DNA of 64,000 nucleotides from positions 4,898,001 through 4,962,000 of the forward strand of contig NZ_CP059491.1 of assembly GCF_014041935.1 (NCBI RefSeq). The letters run 5' to 3'. Positions 8,829-17,904 of this stretch are shown here, piece by piece. Positions within the stretch are counted from its first letter, which is position 1. Every line of letters starts with the position of its first letter. The DNA comes from Gordonia jinghuaiqii (GTDB lineage: Bacteria; Actinomycetota; Actinomycetes; Mycobacteriales; Mycobacteriaceae). The notes below the pieces were generated by a model. It searched no databases. It was not told the origin of the DNA and saw only the letters and a list, made by a program, of their open reading frames with translations. A program made the translations under genes and the position numbers.

Positions 8829-10313
8829 GTGAACATGGGCGAGTACCTCTCCGCCGACGCCACCACCCTCGCCGGCCTCGTCGGCGCGGGCGAGGTGACC
8901 CCCGCCGAACTGCTCGATCTCGCGCGGTCCCGCGCCGACGCGGTCAACCCGGCGTTGAACGCGATCGTCATCCGGATGGACGCCGAAGCCGACGCCCGGG
9001 CCCGCGGCGAGCTGTCCGGACCGTTCGCGGGCGTCCCGTTTCTGATCAAGGACCTCGCGCAGGACTATCGCGGGTACCCGACGAGCCGCGGTTCGCGCGC
9101 GCTCGCCACCCACATCGCCACCGAGCATTCCCATGGCGTCCGCCGCTTGCTCGACGCCGGGCTGGTGATCTTCGGCAAGACCAACACCCCCGAGTTCGGG
9201 GCCAAGGGGATCACCGAACCGACCTTCTGGGGACCCACCCGCAATCCGTGGGATCTGAACGTCACACCGGGCGGCTCGTCGGGCGGCAGTGCCGCTGCGG
9301 TGGCCGCGGGCATCGTGCCCGCCGCAGGTGCCAGCGACGGCGGCGGGTCCATCCGCATCCCGGCGGCATGTACGGGACTGTTCGGACTGAAGAGTTCGCG
9401 CGGGCTCATGCCGTACGGACCACAGACCGGCGAACCGCTCTTCGGGATGGGCGTCGAGGGCGTGGTGACCCGCACCGTGCGCGACGCCGCCGCCTTCTAC
9501 GACGCGCTGATCGGGCCGACCGCGTCGTCGACCTACCCGGCGCCCCTGCACACCGAGAGCTTCAGCACCCGCATCGCGTCCCGGCCACGGCTCCTGCGGA
9601 TCGGGCTCACCACGAAATCGGCGATCAACCCGAACCCGCACCCGGAGGCGCGCGCCGCGGTCGAGCACGCGGCGTCGTTGCTGACCGACCTCGGCCACCA
9701 GGTCGAGGAGGTCGAGCCACCTCACGACGACGCCGAGCTGGCCCGCGATTTCCTCGACATCTGGTTCGCAAAGTGTGCCGCGCAGGTCGACGAGGTGCGC
9801 CGCCTCACCGGCGCCCCCGACAGTCATTTCGAGGCCGACACACTGGCACTCGCCGAGCTGGGTCGCGCCGCCGGCGTCGTGCCGCTGTTCACCGCCCTCG
9901 ACCACATCAACGATCACGTCCTCGCGCTGGAGCGCTTCCACCGAACCCACGACCTGCTGCTCACCCCGACCCTGGCGATGCCGCCGCCGCAGATCGGTTC
10001 GATGACAACCCCGCCGCTGCTGCAGCGCGCCGCCCGTCTGGCGGCCCGTGCCCGCTCCGGCCGGGTGATGGCGCGCCTGGGCATCGTCGATCAACTCATC
10101 AGCGAGAGCCTCGGCTGGGTCCCCTGCACCCAACTCGCGAACCTCACCGGCCGCCCGGCGATGAGCGTGCCGCTGCACTGGACCGAGGCCGGACTGCCCC
10201 TCGGCGTGCAGTTCGTCGGCAGGCTCGGCGCCGACGGTGATCTCCTCGCCCTCGCCGCCGGGCTCGAGGAGGCCGCGCCGTGGTTCCACCGGTACGCCGA
10301 CATCGCGTTGTAG
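8829..10313 (+). CDS. amidase signature family hydrolase
   Basis: 494 residues. The amidase signature [14 protein letters not shown] with downstream [14 protein letters not shown] supplies the cis-Ser and nucleophile Ser, and the catalytic Lys is in [10 protein letters not shown] (about residue 75). The protein should hydrolyse a carboxamide in the cytoplasm; the substrate cannot be told from sequence. There is no GatC or GatB neighbour, so it is not the tRNA amidotransferase GatA. Start is GTG 8829, which fits the leaderless -10; ATG 8835 is a close alternative. Length fits the family. Confidence 0.9.
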   Translation: MNMGEYLSADATTLAGLVGAGEVTPAELLDLARSRADAVNPALNAIVIRMDAEADARARGELSGPFAGVPFLIKDLAQDYRGYPTSRGSRALATHIATEHSHGVRRLLDAGLVIFGKTNTPEFGAKGITEPTFWGPTRNPWDLNVTPGGSSGGSAAAVAAGIVPAAGASDGGGSIRIPAACTGLFGLKSSRGLMPYGPQTGEPLFGMGVEGVVTRTVRDAAAFYDALIGPTASSTYPAPLHTESFSTRIASRPRLLRIGLTTKSAINPNPHPEARAAVEHAASLLTDLGHQVEEVEPPHDDAELARDFLDIWFAKCAAQVDEVRRLTGAPDSHFEADTLALAELGRAAGVVPLFTALDHINDHVLALERFHRTHDLLLTPTLAMPPPQIGSMTTPPLLQRAARLAARARSGRVMARLGIVDQLISESLGWVPCTQLANLTGRPAMSVPLHWTEAGLPLGVQFVGRLGADGDLLALAAGLEEAAPWFHRYADIAL

Positions 10314-10321
10314 GGCGACGC

Positions 10322-10358
10322 TAGTCTCGTCTCGAAGATCACGTGTGGGGGATCACCC
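10322..10358 (+). promoter_or_regulatory. promoter and 5' leader hairpin of the FAD dehydrogenase
   Basis: TAGTCT (10322-10327) is a -10 candidate. It is followed by a leader of about 55 nt that contains a GGGGG-ATCA-CCCCC hairpin (about 10347-10360) before the ribosome site GAGGAG. This leader contrasts with the leaderless genes around it. Confidence 0.35.
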
Positions 10359-10388
10359 CCGACGTCGAACCCGGGGTGAGGAGTTGCG

Positions 10389-12062
10389 GTGGCGATGCAG
10401 AAGGCCGATGCGGTGGTCGTCGGTGCCGGACTGGCCGGCCTGGTGGCGACATACGAGCTCACCAAGGCAGGACGCCGGGTCATCGTCGTCGATCAGGAGA
10501 ACCGCAACAACCTTGGTGCGCAGGCCTTTTGGTCGCTCGGCGGGCTCTTCATGGTCGACACCCCCGAGCAGCGGCGTCTCGGCATCAAGGACTCGGCCGA
10601 CCTCGCCCTGCAGGACTGGATGGGTTCGGCCGGCTTCGATCGCGACGACGAGGACTACTGGCCGCGGCAGTGGGCCCGCGCCTACGTCGACTTCGCGGCC
10701 ACCGAGAAGCGGCAGTACCTGCACGACCTCGGCCTGCGCATCACCCCTATCGTCGGATGGGCCGAACGCGGCGGCGGGTTCGCCGACGGCCACGGCAACT
10801 CGGTGCCCCGCTTCCACCTGACCTGGGGCACCGGACCCGAGGTGGTCCGCGTCTTCGCCGAGCCGGTCCTGGAGGCCGAGAAGCGCGGGCTCGTCGAGTT
10901 CCGGTTCCGCCATCGCGTCGACGAGCTGGTCGTCTCCGATGGCGCCGCCGTCGGTGTCCGCGGCGCGACCCTCGCCCCCACCGACGTCGACCGCGGTCGG
11001 GCGTCGAACCGGGATGTGTTGGGCGACTTCGAGATCCACGCCGACGCCGTCATCATCACCTCGGGCGGCATCGGCCACAACCACGACCTGATCCGCAAGA
11101 ACTGGCCGGTCGATCGTCTCGGGCCCGCACCGGAGACGATGATCTCCGGCGTCCCGGCCCACGTCGACGGCCGCATGCTGGAGATCAGCGAGGACGCCGG
11201 GGCCAGCATCGTCAACCGGGACCGCATGTGGCATTACACCGAGGGCATCCACAACTGGGATCCCATCTGGCCCGACCACGCGATCCGGATCATCCCCGGA
11301 CCGTCGTCGTTGTGGCTCGACGCCAACGGAAATCGGCTGGCGCCGCCGAACTTCCCCGGATTCGACACGAATTCGACGATGAAGGCGATCCTGTCGGCGG
11401 GATACGACTACTCGTGGTTCATCCTCACGCAGACCATCGTCGAAAAGGAGTTCATGCTCTCGGGTTCCGAGCAGAACCCCGACATCACCGAGAAGGACCT
11501 CAAGCTCACGGCCAGGAGCCGCCTGGCCAAGGGCGCCGCCGGCCCGGTCGCGAAGTTCCTCGAGAACGGCATCGACTTCGTGGTCGCCGACAACCTTCCG
11601 GAGCTGGTGACCGGGATGAACAAGATCGCCCGTGGACCCGAGCTCGACCTCGCACACATCGAACGGATCATCTCCGCCCGCGACGCCGACGTGGACAACA
11701 AGTTCTCCAAGGACGCCCAGTTGATGGCGATCACCAACGCGCGACAGTTCCTCGGCGACAAGATCGTTCGCGTCGCCAAGCCGCACCGTCTCCTCGATCC
11801 GGCACACGGCCCCCTCATCGCCGTGCGGCTCAACGTGCTCACGCGCAAGACGCTCGGCGGCCTCGAGACCAACCTCGACTCACAGGTGCTGCGTTCCGAC
11901 GGAAGCGCCTTCGACGGCCTGTTCGCCGCCGGTGAGGTCGCGGGATTCGGCGGCGGCGGCGTGCACGGATACAACGCCCTCGAGGGCACCTTCCTCGGCG
12001 GGTGCATCTTCTCCGGGCGCGCCGCGGGACGGGCGGTTGCACGGGCGACAGGGGCCAGCTGA
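10389..12062 (+). CDS. FAD-binding dehydrogenase (fumarate reductase / ketosteroid dehydrogenase fold)
   Basis: 557 residues. The N-terminal dinucleotide motif VVVGAGLAGLVATYELTKAG and the C-terminal GEVAGFGGGGVHGYNALEG segment are typical of the FAD-binding-2 family. Members oxidise or reduce C-C bonds in steroids or dicarboxylates. The insert region (about 90-330) matches proteins annotated simply as FAD-binding dehydrogenase, and I see no feature proving 3-ketosteroid activity. GAGGAG five bases before GTG 10389 sets the start; ATG 10395 is an alternative. Confidence 0.85.
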   Translation: MAMQKADAVVVGAGLAGLVATYELTKAGRRVIVVDQENRNNLGAQAFWSLGGLFMVDTPEQRRLGIKDSADLALQDWMGSAGFDRDDEDYWPRQWARAYVDFAATEKRQYLHDLGLRITPIVGWAERGGGFADGHGNSVPRFHLTWGTGPEVVRVFAEPVLEAEKRGLVEFRFRHRVDELVVSDGAAVGVRGATLAPTDVDRGRASNRDVLGDFEIHADAVIITSGGIGHNHDLIRKNWPVDRLGPAPETMISGVPAHVDGRMLEISEDAGASIVNRDRMWHYTEGIHNWDPIWPDHAIRIIPGPSSLWLDANGNRLAPPNFPGFDTNSTMKAILSAGYDYSWFILTQTIVEKEFMLSGSEQNPDITEKDLKLTARSRLAKGAAGPVAKFLENGIDFVVADNLPELVTGMNKIARGPELDLAHIERIISARDADVDNKFSKDAQLMAITNARQFLGDKIVRVAKPHRLLDPAHGPLIAVRLNVLTRKTLGGLETNLDSQVLRSDGSAFDGLFAAGEVAGFGGGGVHGYNALEGTFLGGCIFSGRAAGRAVARATGAS

Positions 12063-12163
12063 CCTCACCGCTGCCCGGGCACCGGCAGGTGGCTTGCGAA
12101 AAGGGTTGCCTGCCCTATACATTCGCGGCACGATCGGTGGTCCCACGGCCATCCGGCATCGGC

Positions 12164-12169
12164 TAGGGT
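12164..12169 (+). promoter_or_regulatory. -10 hexamer TAGGGT of the DyP-encapsulin operon
   Basis: TAGGGT is followed by seven bases and GTG 12177. No Shine-Dalgarno is seen, so the nanocompartment operon appears to start with a leaderless cistron. Confidence 0.5.
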
Positions 12170-12176
12170 ATAGGGC

Positions 12177-13184
12177 GTGCCCGTGCCCCAGACGATCCTG
12201 ACCCGGAAGACCAAGTCGGCGATCTTCCTGGTCTTCACCATCGACGACGGTGGCGAGGACGCGGTCCGTGATGCGCTCGAGGAGATACCCGGGCTGAACA
12301 ACGCGGTGTCCTCGCGGGCACCCGAAGCCGCGCTCGCCGGCATCGTGTCGATCGGCTCGGATGCGTGGGACCGGCTCTTCGACGGGCCCCGCCCGCGGTC
12401 CCTCCGACCGTTCGTCCCCTACGAGGGCGCGGTCCACACGGCCCCCGCGACGCCGGGAGACCTGCTGGTGCACATCAAATCCGACGACATGGGCCTCTGC
12501 TACGAGCTCGGCGCCAAGATCACCGAGGCGTTCGGCGACGCGGTCACCGTGGTCGACGAGGTCCACGGGTTCCGCTACTTCGACCTGCGCGACCTCATCG
12601 GCTTCGTCGACGGCACCGAGAATCCGATCGGACAGGCCGCGATCGATGCCATCAGCGTCGGCGACGACGATCCCGAGTTCGCCGGCGGCAGCTACGTCGC
12701 GATCCAGCGCTACGTCCACGACCTGTCGTCGTGGAACGAGTTGAGCACCGAGGACCAGGAGGCGGCCATCGGCCGCACCAAACTCGACAACGTCGAGATG
12801 TCCGACGAGGTGAAACCCACCAACTCCCACGTCGCGCTCAACGTCGTCGAAGACGAGAACGGCGAGGAGATCGACGTCGTCCGCGACAACATGCCCTACG
12901 GCGACGTCTCCGGCGCCGGCGTCAACGGCACCTTCTACATCGCCTACTCCGCGGGACCCGACGTCACCGAGGAGATGCTGCGGAAGATGTTCATCGGCGA
13001 TCCGCCCGGCAACCACGACCGGCTTCTCGACTTCACCACCGCGGTCACCGGCTCGCAGTTCTTCACCCCGACGCTGGACTTCCTCGAAGATCTGCCCCCT
13101 GCGCCGGGTGCGTCCGACGAGCAGGCCACGCCCGGCCCGGCCCGACGCACCGACGGGTCCCTGGGCATCGGATCACTCCGCTAG
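12177..13184 (+). CDS. DyP-type heme peroxidase, encapsulin cargo
   Basis: 335 residues. The family's GFVDGTENP motif, with the distal Asp, is at about residues 142-150, and the proximal heme His is in TNSHVALN near residue 219. The C-terminus ends DGSLGIGSLR, which matches the known encapsulin-targeting peptide of DyP cargo and follows a Pro/Ala-rich flexible linker. The enzyme reduces peroxides while oxidising bulky substrates, and here should sit inside the encapsulin shell encoded 40 bp downstream. Start GTG 12177 follows the leaderless -10; GTG 12183 is possible. Confidence 0.93.
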   Translation: MPVPQTILTRKTKSAIFLVFTIDDGGEDAVRDALEEIPGLNNAVSSRAPEAALAGIVSIGSDAWDRLFDGPRPRSLRPFVPYEGAVHTAPATPGDLLVHIKSDDMGLCYELGAKITEAFGDAVTVVDEVHGFRYFDLRDLIGFVDGTENPIGQAAIDAISVGDDDPEFAGGSYVAIQRYVHDLSSWNELSTEDQEAAIGRTKLDNVEMSDEVKPTNSHVALNVVEDENGEEIDVVRDNMPYGDVSGAGVNGTFYIAYSAGPDVTEEMLRKMFIGDPPGNHDRLLDFTTAVTGSQFFTPTLDFLEDLPPAPGASDEQATPGPARRTDGSLGIGSLR

Positions 13185-13224
13185 CCGACGACCCCACCAC
13201 CCATACCCACATCAGGAGGCCACC

Positions 13225-14034
13225 ATGAACAACCTGCATCGCGAACTCGCGCCCATCTCGGAGGCCGCCTGGGCGGAGATCGAGGAGGAGGCGACCCGCT
13301 CGTTCAAACGCAATGTCGCGGGCCGCCGGCTCGTCGACGTGACCGGTCCGCTCGGCCCCGACACCGCATCGGTCACCCTCGGACACCGTTCCAAGATCGA
13401 TTCACCCGCCCAGGGCATCACCGCGTTCCAGCGTCGCACCCAGTCGCTGGTGGAACTCAAGGTCCCGTTCACCGTCTCCCGTGAGGCGATCGACGACGTC
13501 GACAGGGGTGCGAAGGACTCCGACTGGGATCCGGTCGTCGAGGCCGCGCGTGAACTCGCACTCGCCGAGGACCGCGCGATCTTCGAGGGTTACACCGCCG
13601 CGGCGATCAGCGGTATCCGCGCCGAGGCGTCCGCCCCATCGGTCGAGCTGCCCCACGACGTGCGCGACTACCCGGAGGCCGTCAGCCAGGCACTGTCCAC
13701 CCTGCGTCTGGCGTCGGTGGACGGGCCCTACTCCGTCGCCCTGTCGGCGGAGCTGTTCACGCTGGTCAACGAGACGTCGAATCACGGCTACCCGATCCGG
13801 GAGCACATCCAGCGCCTGCTCACCGGGGACATCGTGTGGGCGCCCGCCATCAGCGGCGCATTCGTGATGAGCACCCGCGGCGGCGACTTCGAACTGACGA
13901 TCGGCCAGGACGTGTCCATCGGCTACGACTCCCACGACGCCGACGTCGTGAACCTGTACTTCCAGGAGTCGTTCACGTTCCTCACCCACACCGGTGAGGC
14001 GGCGGTCGCCCTGGTGAAGCCGACGGGCGCCTGA
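13225..14034 (+). CDS. family 1 encapsulin shell protein (linocin M18 type)
   Basis: 269 residues, the usual size of a T=1 encapsulin with the HK97 fold. The N-terminal MNNLHRELAPISEAAWAEIE and the segment RSFKRNVAGRRLVDVTGP are hallmark encapsulin sequences. Sixty subunits would form a nanocompartment of about 24 nm that packages the upstream DyP peroxidase by its C-terminal tag. AGGAGG (13214-13219) places the ATG at 13225, in contrast to the leaderless first gene, so the second cistron is translated from its own strong ribosome site, as expected when more shell than cargo is needed. Confidence 0.95.
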   Translation: MNNLHRELAPISEAAWAEIEEEATRSFKRNVAGRRLVDVTGPLGPDTASVTLGHRSKIDSPAQGITAFQRRTQSLVELKVPFTVSREAIDDVDRGAKDSDWDPVVEAARELALAEDRAIFEGYTAAAISGIRAEASAPSVELPHDVRDYPEAVSQALSTLRLASVDGPYSVALSAELFTLVNETSNHGYPIREHIQRLLTGDIVWAPAISGAFVMSTRGGDFELTIGQDVSIGYDSHDADVVNLYFQESFTFLTHTGEAAVALVKPTGA

Positions 14035-14110
14035 ACGGGCCGGCACCCGGGGTCACCACCGGGAACCGCGGAACGCCGAACATCCCGCGGCGTCCGTTAG
14101 GGACGGCAAC

Positions 14111-14116
14111 TAGTCT
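14111..14116 (+). promoter_or_regulatory. -10 hexamer TAGTCT upstream of repeat-encoded leader ORF
   Basis: TAGTCT, then seven bases, then GTG 14124. The geometry equals that of the cinA and DyP promoters in this window, so transcription and translation probably begin together at the leader ORF and not at the ABC gene's own ATG. Confidence 0.45.
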
Positions 14117-14123
14117 GGCGCAG

Positions 14124-14255
14124 GTGATCGCTGTAATGTCCGGCCCGCTCGCTTCGCTCCCGGCGCCCACCGGCGTGTCCGGCCCGCTCGCTTCGCTCCC
14201 GGCGCCCACCGGCGTGTCCGGCCCGCTCGCTTCGCTCCCGGCGCCGAGATGCTGA
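14124..14255 (+). CDS. leader ORF of 13-residue repeats overlapping the ABC exporter start
   Basis: A 43-codon frame from GTG 14124: VIAVM, then three near-identical 13-residue units containing SGPLASLPAPTG, ending in RC. Its TGA (14253-14255) overlaps the ATG of the ABC exporter gene (14249) in ATGCTGA, the geometry of translational coupling. The exporter ATG has no Shine-Dalgarno of its own, and its frame has no earlier start codon after the stop at 14111-14113. The encoded repeats are short and Pro/Ala/Leu-rich with no known domain. Translation is inferred only from the promoter spacing and overlap. It could instead be a chance frame across a DNA repeat. Confidence 0.4.
   Translation: MIAVMSGPLASLPAPTGVSGPLASLPAPTGVSGPLASLPAPRC
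14137..14245. repeat. 39-bp tandem repeat, 2.8 copies
   Basis: Units at 14137-14175 and 14176-14214 are identical, and 14215-14245 repeats the first 31 bases. Each unit contains CCCGCTCGCTTCGCTCCCGG. The 39-bp length is a multiple of three, so copy-number change would keep the overlying leader frame open. Confidence 0.9.
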
Positions 14256-15982
14256 CCCAACTCATCCGCACGTACCTCGCGCGGTATCGCATCAACGTCG
14301 CCCTCGTGGTGGTGCTGCAGCTGTTCGCGACCTTGGCGATGCTGTTCCTGCCCAGCCTCAACGCCGACATCATCGACAACGGCGTGGCCCGTGGCGACAC
14401 CGGTTACATCCTGCGCATCGGCGGCTGGATGCTGCTGGTCAGCGTCGCCCAGATCATCGTCACCGTCGCCGCCCAGTACTTCGGCTCCCGGGCGGCGCTC
14501 GGCGTCGGCCGCGACATCCGCGGCGACCTGCTCCACCGGGTGAACTCGTTCTCCGCACGCGAGGTCGGCACCTTCGGCGCGCCGTCGCTGATCACACGTA
14601 CCACCAACGACGTCCAGCAGGTGCAGCTGCTGATCGTCATGAGCAGCTCGATCCTGGTGATGGCACCGATCATGTGCGTCGGTGGGATCGTCATGGGTAT
14701 CCGCGAGGCACCGGCGTTGTCGTGGGTGATGGGCGTGGCGGTGCCCATCCTCGGGATCTCGATGGGCGCGATCATCGCGAAGATGATTCCCGGCTTCCGC
14801 GCCATGCAGGAACGCATCGACGCCGTCAATCGCGTGCTGCGCGAACAGATCACCGGGATCCGCGTGGTCCGCGCGTTCGTCCGGGAAGATCACGAGCGCA
14901 AGCGTTTCGCGGCGGCCAACGATCATCTCGCCGATGCCACGCTGCGCGTCGGCAAGCTGATGGCGCTGATGTTCCCGGTCGTCATGGTGATCACCAACGT
15001 CACCATCGTCGCGGTCATCTGGTTCGGCGGGCACGCAGTCTCCGACGGCTCCCTCGAGATCGGCGCCCTGACGGCGGTCATGAGCTATGTCATGCAGATC
15101 CTGATGTCGGTGATGATGGCGTCGTTCCTGGCGATGATGGCCCCGCGGGCAACGGTCTGCGCCGAACGCATCTCGGAGGTCCTCGACACCGAGACCTCGG
15201 TGCATCCGCCCGCCGAGCCCATCGGCTTCGCCACCCACCCCGGCATCGTCGAGTTCCGCGACGCCGAATTCCGCTATCCCGGCGCCGACGACCCGGTCCT
15301 GAGCGGCATCGACTTCCGCGTCGAACCCGGGACCACCACCGCGATCGTCGGCTCCACCGGCTCCGGCAAGACCACGCTGCTCGGTCTGGTACCCCGCCTC
15401 ATCGACGCAACGGCCGGCGAGGTCCGCATCGGCGGCACCGACGTCAAACGCCTCGATCCCGACGAGCTGCGGTCGGTGATCGGACTGGTCCCCCAGCGAC
15501 CCTACCTGTTCTCCGGGACCGTCCGCTCCAATCTCCTGCACGGCAAGGCCGATGCCACCGACGCCGACATCTGGGAGGCGTTGCGCATCGCGCAGGCCGA
15601 CGACTTCGTGTCGGCGATGCCCGAGGGTCTCGACACCAAGGTCGCCCAGGGCGGCACGACCGTGTCCGGCGGGCAGCGGCAACGACTCGCGATCGCCCGC
15701 GCGCTGATCCGCCGCCCGTCGATCTACCTCTTCGACGACTCGTTCTCCGCGCTCGACCTCACCACCGACGCACGGCTCCGGGCGGCGCTGCGCCCGGCCA
15801 CCCGTGACGCCGCGGTCATCGTTGTGGCGCAGCGTGTCTCGACCATCGTCGAGGCCGAGCAGATCGTCGTCCTCAACCGTGGCCGGATCGTCGGGATCGG
15901 TACACACGACGAGCTGGTGGACACCTGCCCGACCTACGCCGAGATCGTCGAATCGCAGATGGCGATGGAGGAGCGCTCATGA
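14249..15982 (+). CDS. ABC exporter half-transporter, first subunit
   Basis: 577 residues with a fused membrane domain (six helices, about residues 15-300) and C-terminal ATPase. Walker A is VGSTGSGKTT, the signature motif is VSGGQRQRLAIARAL and Walker B is IYLFDDSFSALDL. The Walker-B position has Asp (FDDSF) where a catalytic Glu is normal, the mark of the degenerate-site subunit in heterodimeric exporters. It overlaps the second subunit by four bases (ATGA), so the pair should form one heterodimer. The substrate is unknown. Translation probably depends on the overlapping leader ORF. Confidence 0.9.
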   Translation: MLTQLIRTYLARYRINVALVVVLQLFATLAMLFLPSLNADIIDNGVARGDTGYILRIGGWMLLVSVAQIIVTVAAQYFGSRAALGVGRDIRGDLLHRVNSFSAREVGTFGAPSLITRTTNDVQQVQLLIVMSSSILVMAPIMCVGGIVMGIREAPALSWVMGVAVPILGISMGAIIAKMIPGFRAMQERIDAVNRVLREQITGIRVVRAFVREDHERKRFAAANDHLADATLRVGKLMALMFPVVMVITNVTIVAVIWFGGHAVSDGSLEIGALTAVMSYVMQILMSVMMASFLAMMAPRATVCAERISEVLDTETSVHPPAEPIGFATHPGIVEFRDAEFRYPGADDPVLSGIDFRVEPGTTTAIVGSTGSGKTTLLGLVPRLIDATAGEVRIGGTDVKRLDPDELRSVIGLVPQRPYLFSGTVRSNLLHGKADATDADIWEALRIAQADDFVSAMPEGLDTKVAQGGTTVSGGQRQRLAIARALIRRPSIYLFDDSFSALDLTTDARLRAALRPATRDAAVIVVAQRVSTIVEAEQIVVLNRGRIVGIGTHDELVDTCPTYAEIVESQMAMEERS

Positions 15983-17898
15983 CCCGGCCCGGAGGTCCGC
16001 CGCTGGCGGGCAGCCCCGACACCAAGCCGCGATCGTTCTGGCCCTCGGTGAGGCGCGTCGTCGCCCAGCTCGCCTCCTACCGTCTGCTCATGACGGTGAC
16101 GCTCACCTCGCTGGTGGGTTCGGTCATCCTGATCGCCATCGCACCACGGGTTCTCGGGCACGCCACCGACCTCGTCTTCGACGGCGTGATCGGCCGGACC
16201 CTCCCGGCCGGACTCTCCAAGGACGAGGCGGTCGCCGGTCTCCGTGAGAGCGGTGACAACACGTTCGCCGACATGGTGTCGTCGATGAACGTGACGCCCG
16301 GCGTCGGAGTCGATTTCGGCGCTGTCGGCCGCGTCCTGCTCATCACACTGGCGCTGTACGTGGTGTCCTCCATGCTCGCATGGCTGGCCGCATACCTGCT
16401 GAACATCGTTGTGGTGGGCACGATCCGGCGTCTTCGCGACGACGTCGAGGCCAAGGTCCACCGACTTCCCCTGCGCTACTACGACACGATGCCCCGGGGT
16501 GACCTGCTCAGCCGGGTCACCAACGACCTCGACAATCTGTCGCAGAGCATGCAGCAGACCATCTCTCAGTTCGCCAACTCGGTGCTGACCGTCATCGCGC
16601 TGCTGGTGATGATGATCTGGATCTCACCGCTGCTGGCCCTGATCGCAGTGGCCACAGTGCCTTTGGCGATCATCGCCACCGCGGTCATCGCGAAACGTTC
16701 CAAGCCGCATTTCTCCGCCCAGTGGGCCTCGACCGGCGCTCTCAACGCGCAGGTCGAGGAGGCGTTCACCGGCCACGAGCTGGTGACGGCGTTCGGTCGT
16801 CAGCGCGAGATCGAGGCGACCTTCGACGAGCGCAACGAGAAGCTGTACGAGTCGAGCTGGCGTGCCCAGTTCATCTCCGGCGTCATCATGCCGACGATCA
16901 TGTTCCTGGGGAACCTGAACTACGTCGCCGTCGCCGTCGTCGGCGGACTGCGGGTGGCGTCGGGGTCGCTGAGTCTCGGTGAGGTACAGGCCTTCATCCA
17001 GTACTCGCGCCAGTTCACCCAGCCGCTCACGCAGATCGGATCGATGATCAACCTCATGCAGAGCGGTGTCGCCTCCGCCGAGCGCATCTTCGACATCCTC
17101 GACGCCGACGAGCAGACACCCGACGACGCCGACCCGCAGACACCCGCCTCCGACAACGGACTGATCGAGTTCGACGACGTCTCGTTCCGCTATGTCGAGG
17201 ACAAACCGCTCATCGAGAACCTCAGCCTGGTCGCACGACCCGGCCACATGGTCGCGATCGTGGGACCCACCGGCGCGGGGAAGACCACGCTGGTCAACCT
17301 GATCATGCGTTTCTACGACGTCGATTCCGGGATCATCCGGGTCGACGGCGTCGATTCGATGCGGATGACGCGCGACGACCTGCGTGAACGCACCGGCATG
17401 GTGCTCCAGGATTCGTGGCTGTTCGGCGGCACGATCTATGACAACATCGCCTACGGCGACCCGAGCGCACCCCGAGAGGCCGTGCTCGACGCGGCACGGA
17501 TGAGCCATGTCGACCACTTCGTGCGGACACTGCCCGACGGATACGACACCGTTCTCGACGACGAGGGCGGCGGCGTGAGTGCCGGTGAGCGACAGCTGAT
17601 CACAATCGCCCGCGCCTTCCTGGCCCGCCCGACGATCCTCATCCTCGACGAGGCGACCAGTTCCGTCGACACCCGCACCGAACTGCTCATCCAGAAGGCC
17701 ATGGCGAACCTGCGTACCGATCGCACGAGTTTCGTCATCGCCCACCGACTCTCGACGGTGCGCGACGCCGATGTCATCGTCGTCATGGAGGACGGACACA
17801 TCGTCGAGCAGGGCAACCACGACGAGTTGCTCGCCGCCCGGGGCGCCTACTGCCGGCTGTACGAGAGCCAGTTCACCGGGGCGATCGAGGCGGGCTGA
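15979..17898 (+). CDS. ABC exporter half-transporter, second subunit
   Basis: 639 residues. The membrane domain has a longer extracytoplasmic loop between helices 1 and 2 (about residues 60-110) than its partner. The ATPase has Walker A VGPTGAGKTT, signature VSAGERQLITIARAF and Walker B ILILDEATSSVD with the catalytic Glu intact. With the upstream subunit, which has Asp at that position, this gives the one-active-site arrangement of heterodimeric exporters of lipids or drugs. Overlap with the upstream stop indicates coupled translation. Confidence 0.92.
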   Translation: MTRPGGPPLAGSPDTKPRSFWPSVRRVVAQLASYRLLMTVTLTSLVGSVILIAIAPRVLGHATDLVFDGVIGRTLPAGLSKDEAVAGLRESGDNTFADMVSSMNVTPGVGVDFGAVGRVLLITLALYVVSSMLAWLAAYLLNIVVVGTIRRLRDDVEAKVHRLPLRYYDTMPRGDLLSRVTNDLDNLSQSMQQTISQFANSVLTVIALLVMMIWISPLLALIAVATVPLAIIATAVIAKRSKPHFSAQWASTGALNAQVEEAFTGHELVTAFGRQREIEATFDERNEKLYESSWRAQFISGVIMPTIMFLGNLNYVAVAVVGGLRVASGSLSLGEVQAFIQYSRQFTQPLTQIGSMINLMQSGVASAERIFDILDADEQTPDDADPQTPASDNGLIEFDDVSFRYVEDKPLIENLSLVARPGHMVAIVGPTGAGKTTLVNLIMRFYDVDSGIIRVDGVDSMRMTRDDLRERTGMVLQDSWLFGGTIYDNIAYGDPSAPREAVLDAARMSHVDHFVRTLPDGYDTVLDDEGGGVSAGERQLITIARAFLARPTILILDEATSSVDTRTELLIQKAMANLRTDRTSFVIAHRLSTVRDADVIVVMEDGHIVEQGNHDELLAARGAYCRLYESQFTGAIEAG

Positions 17899-17904
17899 GT
17901 GGGA

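Noticed and set aside
8829-10313. GatA subunit of the tRNA amidotransferase
   Set aside because: There is no gatC or gatB next to it and the sequence lacks the GatA-specific context; a general amidase is safer.
14137-14245. CRISPR or transposon end
   Set aside because: The 39-bp units have no spacers or terminal inverted repeats and no transposase is adjacent; a simple tandem repeat fits better.
13982-15907. Long open frame of 641 codons on the minus strand opposite the ABC exporter
   Set aside because: It is the GC-rich shadow of a well-supported ABC gene. Its product is His/Asp/Arg-rich without any recognisable domain, and no promoter or ribosome site fits.
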